Positions 54,029 through 58,034 of a stretch of 58,034 bases of DNA are shown piece after piece. Origin of the DNA: Phaeobacter sp. QD34_24 (GTDB lineage: Bacteria > Pseudomonadota > Alphaproteobacteria > Rhodobacterales > Rhodobacteraceae); contig NZ_JARCJD010000022.1 in NCBI RefSeq assembly GCF_028890115.1, positions 1 through 58,034 of the forward strand. The letters run 5' to 3'. The number at the start of each line of letters is the position of its first letter. Position 1 is the first letter of the stretch. Under the pieces are notes generated by a model. That model saw nothing but the letters and a program-made list of their open reading frames with translations, searched no databases and was not told the origin of the DNA. The position numbers and the translations under genes were made by a program.

Positions 54029-55212
54029 TGGATCACCCCCAGCGATTTGCCCACCTTGCCAAAGGCGGTGAGGGCACGTTCCAGCTCGTCCCGCGTCAGG
54101 GCCGCGTTCATCTGGGTGCGGATGCGCGCCTGTCCACGCGGTACGACGGGGAAGAAGAAGCCCGAGACATAGACCCCTTCGTCAAAGAGCTGCGCCGCCA
54201 TATCCTGAGCCAACTGTGCCTCGCCCAGCATGATTGGCACGATGGGATGCTCGCCCGGCAACAGATCAAAGCCGAGGCTTTCCAGCCCTGCGCGCCAGAA
54301 TCTTGTGTTCTCGAACAGGCGCGCGCGCAGTTCTGCGCCCTCTTCCACAAGGCGCAGCGCCTCGATCCCGGCGGCAACGATGGAGGGCGGCAGCGAATTG
54401 GAGAACAGATAGGGCCGCGCCCGCTGCCGCAGGAGGTCGATCACTGGCTGCGGCCCGGCGATGTAACCGCCGATGGCCCCCCCAAGTGCTTTGCCCAATG
54501 TTCCCGTCAGGATGTCCACATCGACGCCGAAATGATCCGGCGTGCCCGCGCCATTTGGCCCCATGAAGCCCGTGGCGTGGCAATCGTCCACCATGACCAC
54601 GGCATCGTATTTGTCCGCCAGCGCACGGATCTCGGGCAGCTTGGCCAGGTAGCCATCCATCGAGAAGACGCCATCTGTGGCGATCATGATATGGCGCGCA
54701 CCGTCCTCGCGGGCCTGTTTCAGCCAGGCCTCCAGATCGTCCATGTCGCTGTTGAGGTATCGATAGCGTTTCGCCTTGCAAAGGCGCACCCCGTCGATGA
54801 TCGAGGCATGGTTGAGGCTGTCGGAAATGATCGCATCCTCTGGCCCCAACAGCGGTTCGAACAGCCCGCCGTTTGCATCGAAACAGGCGGCAAAGAGGAT
54901 GGCGTCATCCTTGTCCAGGAACTTGGCCAGCTTCTGCTCCAGTTCGCGATGGATGTCCTGGGTGCCGCAGATGAACCGGACCGAGGCCATGCCGAACCCC
55001 TTGCCCTCCATCACGCCCTGCGCCGCGGCGATCAGATCGGGATGATCCGCCAGGCCAAGGTAGTTGTTGGCACAAAGGTTGATCACCTCATGACCGCCCA
55101 CCGTGATCTCTCCCCCCTGCGGGGAGGTGATCATTCGCTCTTTCTTGTACAGACCATCGGCCTTGATGCTGTCCAGGGTGTTGGAAATATCGGTCAAAAA
55201 GGCAGATGCCAT
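54025..55212 (-). CDS. kbl: glycine C-acetyltransferase (2-amino-3-ketobutyrate CoA ligase)
   Basis: A 395-aa alpha-oxoamine synthase that cleaves 2-amino-3-oxobutyrate with CoA to glycine and acetyl-CoA, the step after Tdh. Conserved blocks include [14 protein letters not shown] near residue 50, [32 protein letters not shown] with the PLP-contacting Asp/His, and the PLP lysine in [13 protein letters not shown]. It is the first gene of the leftward kbl-(cysK-like)-tdh operon. Two inverted repeats of the form CGGA-N6-TCCG lie in its leader. Confidence 0.95.
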   Translation of the reverse strand: MASAFLTDISNTLDSIKADGLYKKERMITSPQGGEITVGGHEVINLCANNYLGLADHPDLIAAAQGVMEGKGFGMASVRFICGTQDIHRELEQKLAKFLDKDDAILFAACFDANGGLFEPLLGPEDAIISDSLNHASIIDGVRLCKAKRYRYLNSDMDDLEAWLKQAREDGARHIMIATDGVFSMDGYLAKLPEIRALADKYDAVVMVDDCHATGFMGPNGAGTPDHFGVDVDILTGTLGKALGGAIGGYIAGPQPVIDLLRQRARPYLFSNSLPPSIVAAGIEALRLVEEGAELRARLFENTRFWRAGLESLGFDLLPGEHPIVPIMLGEAQLAQDMAAQLFDEGVYVSGFFFPVVPRGQARIRTQMNAALTRDELERALTAFGKVGKSLGVIQ

Positions 55213-55248
55213 GGTGGGATTCCTTCTGCGATCAGATGAAATCTATCA

Positions 55249-55303
55249 TAACGGAGGTGTTTCCGAAATAGGGGAATTCATCATTGCGGAAAAATATCCG
55301 TAA
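55249..55303 (-). promoter_or_regulatory. tandem operator-like sites before kbl
   Basis: Two sites have the same layout. The first, 55249-55268, is TAACGGA-N6-TCCGAAA. The second, 55284-55303, is TTGCGGA-N6-TCCGTAA, whose arms are complementary except at one position. Their centres are 35 nt apart. The nine-base word CATAACGGA of the first site also occurs at 55948-55956, on the start codon of the adjacent XRE/cupin gene. They are likely binding sites for that regulator. Confidence 0.6.
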
Positions 55304-55383
55304 AACCGGATTAGAAGGTTGGGGAAACCGCGTGCCTGCCATATGCGCGACAGGTCATGCAGATTTAGCCCGCGGGTTAGAAA

Positions 55384-55950
55384 TCAACCGTTCTTGACGA
55401 TCAAAAACACCCGGGCCGCGCCACCTTCTGCGGTGATCTTATGGGGAATGTCGGCGGCGTAGCGGGCTGTGTCCCCGCCGTGCAGGCGCATATGGGCGCC
55501 GCCGGATGTGACGCTGATATCGCCCTCCAGCACTGTCAGATGCTCTGCCGTGCCGCGCCCATGAGGCTGGCTGTCCAGGGTACCGCCTGCGTCGAATGCG
55601 ATGTCGTAGACCTCGTGCCCGCCAGCATCCTCGGGCGGGGAGAGGATGCGGATCCGGCAGCCCTGACCCATGTTGTCGATGGTGGGCACATCGCCTGCGC
55701 GCAAGACCTCGATCCGATCCGCCTTGTCACCGGAATCCAGCAAGCCCGCAAAATCCACCTGCAGCGCACGGGTGAGGTTCCACAGGGTGGCAATGGTGGG
55801 GCTGCTCTCGCCGCGTTCGATCTGGCTCACCATGGAGCGAGAAACCCCCGACAGATGCGCCACCGCTTCCAGGCTAAGACCCTTGGCGCGGCGGGCCTCT
55901 TTCAGGCGCGCGGGCAGCAGTGTCAGGATATCGTCTGTTTTGTCCGACAT
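55384..55950 (-). CDS. XRE-family regulator with C-terminal cupin sensor domain
   Basis: A 188-aa regulator. An N-terminal helix-turn-helix (about residues 14-68: RLKEARRAKGLSLEAVAHLSG, SRSMVSQIERGESSPTI) is followed by a cupin_2 domain (about 105-185) with the double-stranded beta-helix histidine pattern HGRGTAEHLTVLEGD. This architecture is common in regulators of amino acid and amine catabolism. ATG 55950 is chosen; the same frame stays open upstream only by chance opposite the thiolase gene. It lies upstream of kbl on the same strand, with 171 nt between, and diverges from the thiolase gene. Confidence 0.88.
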   Translation of the reverse strand: MSDKTDDILTLLPARLKEARRAKGLSLEAVAHLSGVSRSMVSQIERGESSPTIATLWNLTRALQVDFAGLLDSGDKADRIEVLRAGDVPTIDNMGQGCRIRILSPPEDAGGHEVYDIAFDAGGTLDSQPHGRGTAEHLTVLEGDISVTSGGAHMRLHGGDTARYAADIPHKITAEGGAARVFLIVKNG

Positions 55951-56059
55951 AACGGAAGCCTGCGCCCGATGTAGAAAAATGTCAATGACGGCACGTTTGG
56001 CAAGACAGCGGATGCTGCATCTGCATAATGCGCGCAACTGACTCGTGAGGAGAGAGAAA

Positions 56060-57235
56060 ATGACAGATATCGTGATCCTGGATGGTGCCCGCACCGCCAT
56101 CGGCACCTTCGGCGGCGCGCTGGCCAATACCGCGCCCATCGATCTGGCGACCGCAGCGTCCAAAGCGGCGATGGAGCGTTCTGGCGTGGCGCCGGAACAG
56201 ATTGGCCATGTGGTCTTTGGCCATGTGATCAACACCGAACCGCGCGATATGTACCTGTCCCGCGTGGCGGCGATGCAGGCGGGTGTGCCCAATGGCACCC
56301 CGGCGATGAACGTGAACCGGCTTTGTGGCTCGGGCGCGCAGGCGATCGTCTCGGGCATCCAGTCGCTGATGCTAGGCGATGCGGATTTCGCGCTGACCGG
56401 CGGCGCCGAGAACATGTCGCGCAGCCCCTTCATCATGCAGCAGCAGCGCTGGGGCGCGAAGATGGGCGATGTGAAATCGCTCGACATGATGCTGGGCGCG
56501 CTGAACTGCCCCTTTGGCACCGGCCACATGGGCGTGACGGCTGAAAACGTCGCGGACGAACACGACATCACCCGTGAGCAGATGGATGAATTCTCGCTCG
56601 CCAGCCAGACCCGCGCGGCGGCGGCGATCGAGGCCGGGTACTTCGCCAGCCAGATCGTACCGGTCGAGGTGAAGGTCAAGCGTGACATGGTGCCATTCGA
56701 GGTGGATGAACACCCCAAGGCGACCTCGCTGGATGCGCTGGCGGGGCTGCGTCCGGTGTTCCAGAAGGATGGTCGCGTGACCGCGGGCAACGCCTCGGGC
56801 ATCAACGATGGCGCGGCGGCGATTGTTCTGGCACGGGCCGAGGCGGCTGAAAAGGCGGGTCTGAAGCCCAAGGCACGTGTGGTGGGCTATGCCCACGCCG
56901 GTGTGCGGCCCGAGGTGATGGGCATCGGCCCGGTTCCCGCGGTGCAGAACCTCTTGAAGAAGACCGGCCTCAAGGCCAGCGATTTCGACGTGATCGAATC
57001 GAACGAGGCTTTTGCCGCCCAAGCGTTGGCGGTGAACAAGGAGCTGGGTCTGGACCCCGCGAAAGTGAACCCGAACGGCGGCGCCATCGCGCTGGGACAC
57101 CCGGTGGGCGCAACCGGCGCCATCATCACCATCAAGACTCTGTACGAGTTGGAGCGCACCGGCGGCAAGCTGGGCCTCATCACCATGTGCATCGGCGGCG
57201 GTCAGGGCATTGCCATGGCGATCGAACGCCTCTGA
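56060..57235 (+). CDS. acetyl-CoA C-acetyltransferase (thiolase)
   Basis: A 391-aa thiolase. The acyl-carrying cysteine is in NVNRLCGSGAQAI (about residue 90), the His in NEAFAAQAL context and GHPVGATGA (His about 350), and the second cysteine in MCIGGGQGIA (about 380). It condenses two acetyl-CoA or cleaves acetoacetyl-CoA or longer 3-oxoacyl-CoA. Length and motifs fit PhaA/AtoB/BktB-type biosynthetic or degradative thiolases. ATG 56060 has GAGGAGAG upstream; an alternative start five codons earlier is poor. It is next to a threonine operon that yields acetyl-CoA, but divergent from it. Confidence 0.92.
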   Translation: MTDIVILDGARTAIGTFGGALANTAPIDLATAASKAAMERSGVAPEQIGHVVFGHVINTEPRDMYLSRVAAMQAGVPNGTPAMNVNRLCGSGAQAIVSGIQSLMLGDADFALTGGAENMSRSPFIMQQQRWGAKMGDVKSLDMMLGALNCPFGTGHMGVTAENVADEHDITREQMDEFSLASQTRAAAAIEAGYFASQIVPVEVKVKRDMVPFEVDEHPKATSLDALAGLRPVFQKDGRVTAGNASGINDGAAAIVLARAEAAEKAGLKPKARVVGYAHAGVRPEVMGIGPVPAVQNLLKKTGLKASDFDVIESNEAFAAQALAVNKELGLDPAKVNPNGGAIALGHPVGATGAIITIKTLYELERTGGKLGLITMCIGGGQGIAMAIERL

Positions 57236-57536
57236 TCCATCACAGACAGCGCGCGTGGCACTCCCGCGCGCGCTCGGGATCCGGCGGCTGCGCCGCCGCA
57301 CGCCTTGCGCCCTTGGGCCCGGCTCGACGCCAAAGGCGTCGAGCCGGGCCCAAGGGGATGCAGACCTCCGAAAGGAGGGCAAATCCGCGCGGGAGAGCTG
57401 GTTTGTTGTTTCAAGGGAGTATCTGCAAATCGTGTTGGTCCGGTTCGAGCCCGTGATTGATCAATTATGCGCTCGGTGTGGATGTCAGCTATACTCGCAT
57501 GGAAATATCGGTGGTTCTAAGGTTGAAGAGGGAACA
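57236..57536. other. 301-nt gap: structured element followed by AT-rich leader
   Basis: The first part is occupied by the multi-hairpin element at 57261-57395. The rest (57400-57536) is more AT-rich and leads to a ribosome-binding site (GAGGG) for the last small gene. Long open frames crossing the region in this direction are non-coding in appearance. Confidence 0.6.
57261..57395. repeat. multi-branched palindromic intergenic element B with a perfect 22-bp hairpin
   Basis: The outer arms CTCCCGCGCG (57261-57270) and CGCGCGGGAG (57386-57395) are exactly complementary. Inside are three hairpins: CGGCGGC-TGC-GCCGCCG near 57282-57298, a perfect 22-bp stem (57310-57331 with 57335-57356) around an AAA loop, and CCTCC-GAAA-GGAGG (57365-57378) with a GNRA tetraloop. 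It follows the thiolase gene. Architecture and words CTCCCGC and GGGCCCAAGG are shared with the element at 44255. Confidence 0.75.
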
Positions 57537-57911
57537 ATGGCCAAGCAGACCGAGTATCTGATCATCCGGTACGCAAGCGACGGCAACATTTTGAAGCAAT
57601 TGCGCGCTCCCAAAAGTGTTAATCTGCGTCTTTGTCTGGAGAGGCTAATATGCCAAGATTTAGATGATGACGCCGTGATCAGCTCTTGCCTTCGATCAAA
57701 CTCCAAGCGTTTCTATGATCCTTTTCAAGTAATTGACATGCGCGAGGAGCATCGTCGTGAACAAGCTCGTGATGGGTTGGTCGCTGACCCGGAGACTATG
57801 GATCCGATAGGGGTCTATAATCGCGCGAGGGACGCTCAAATTCCGCTCGGAAAGACACTAATGATGGCTGGGGTAAATCATGATTATTTTGTTGAAGAGG
57901 TGGAGGTCTGA
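57537..57911 (+). CDS. hypothetical protein, 124 aa, atypical base composition
   Basis: A small soluble protein starting MAKQTEYLIIRYASDGNI and ending YFVEEVEV. It contains a cluster of charged residues (DMREEHRREQARDG) and no signal peptide or membrane segment. It has visibly more A/T and more AT-ending codons than all other genes here (for example runs of GAT, AAT, TTG). ATG 57537 follows GAGGG. I do not recognise the family. The composition suggests horizontal origin. The final 123 nt after it hold nothing I can name. Confidence 0.6.
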   Translation: MAKQTEYLIIRYASDGNILKQLRAPKSVNLRLCLERLICQDLDDDAVISSCLRSNSKRFYDPFQVIDMREEHRREQARDGLVADPETMDPIGVYNRARDAQIPLGKTLMMAGVNHDYFVEEVEV

Positions 57912-58034
57912 CAAAAGCGGTTGGTGAAGCGAGAGACGCGAACGGAAGCAAAGTCCGGAGGCTGTGTGGAAACTGGCTGGTGTTGCCCAGCTTTCCCCGA
58001 GTTTGGGTCTTGGAGCGTGATTTGCCAATCGGTT

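Noticed and set aside
55951-56871. Upstream extension of the XRE/cupin frame
   Set aside because: The extra 307 residues lie antisense to the thiolase gene and show no protein-like pattern; ATG 55950 gives a complete regulator.
57210-57536. Upstream extension of the last small gene through the palindromic element
   Set aside because: The added 109 residues translate the hairpins and overlap the thiolase end; a proper ribosome-binding site exists at the ATG at 57537.
1-58034. tRNA, rRNA, CRISPR arrays, insertion sequences or prophage genes
   Set aside because: No cloverleaf-like segment, rRNA sequence, spaced short repeats, transposase or phage gene was seen on reading both strands; a dedicated RNA search was not possible.

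Overview
The window is high-GC alphaproteobacterial chromosome, most likely a marine Rhodobacterales (Roseobacter-group) genome. The grounds are the gene content (polyamine/opine-type ABC systems, a HutF/HutG histidine pathway, DUF2064 transferase, Hint_2 and RTX proteins), the alphaproteobacterial-type SerC with a structured leader, and CtrA-like TTAA-N7-TTAA boxes. No rRNA, tRNA, CRISPR array, insertion sequence or prophage was seen. Genes are densely packed, often with 1-4 nt overlaps.

Layout. 1-2.8 kb: end of a flagellar block (fliK, flgD) after the tail of a probable membrane protein. 2.9-3.7 kb: a phosphotransferase. 3.7-11.3 kb: putrescine locus, with a leftward operon potF-potG-potH-potI-(puuB-like oxidase) divergent from a GntR/FCD regulator and spuC. 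11.7-16.5 kb: a second polyamine-type ABC transporter (ATPase, binding protein, two enlarged permeases) behind phased direct repeats. 16.6-22.2 kb, leftward: lytic transglycosylase, then dapE, a DUF2064 transferase and rnr. 22.5-27.4 kb: two 523-aa choice-of-anchor-L/Hint paralogues flanking an ionotropic-glutamate-receptor-like protein and a small unknown; an exact CtrA box precedes the first. 27.4-34.8 kb: complete hut locus, hutC and hutF leftward and hutI-hutH-hutG-hutU rightward, around a HutC-type palindrome. 34.9-37.4 kb: dapD, a GntR regulator and a threonine/serine dehydratase. 37.6-39.8 kb: tandem 340-aa RTX paralogues. 39.9-45.2 kb: LOG-family protein, small unknown, rlmN, IalB-like protein, asparaginase II-type protein, TauE/SafE transporter. 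45.2-50.4 kb: serine biosynthesis (serB; serC-serA) with an AI-2E-type transporter between. 50.4-51.7 kb: small membrane protein and metallophosphatase. 52.0-56.0 kb: leftward threonine-catabolic operon kbl - cysteine-synthase-like gene - tdh, preceded by an XRE/cupin regulator and two matching operator-like sites. 56.1-57.2 kb: acetyl-CoA acetyltransferase. 57.2-57.9 kb: a multi-hairpin element and a comparatively AT-rich small ORF.

The genes link into nitrogen economy: uptake and breakdown of putrescine and related amines, histidine to glutamate plus formate, threonine to glycine plus acetyl-CoA, asparagine or threonine/serine deamination, and serine and diaminopimelate synthesis. The least explained material is the Hint/iGluR-like/Hint locus, the RTX pair, the operator system and composition of the kbl-(cysK-like)-tdh operon, and two ~140-nt multi-branched palindromic elements.
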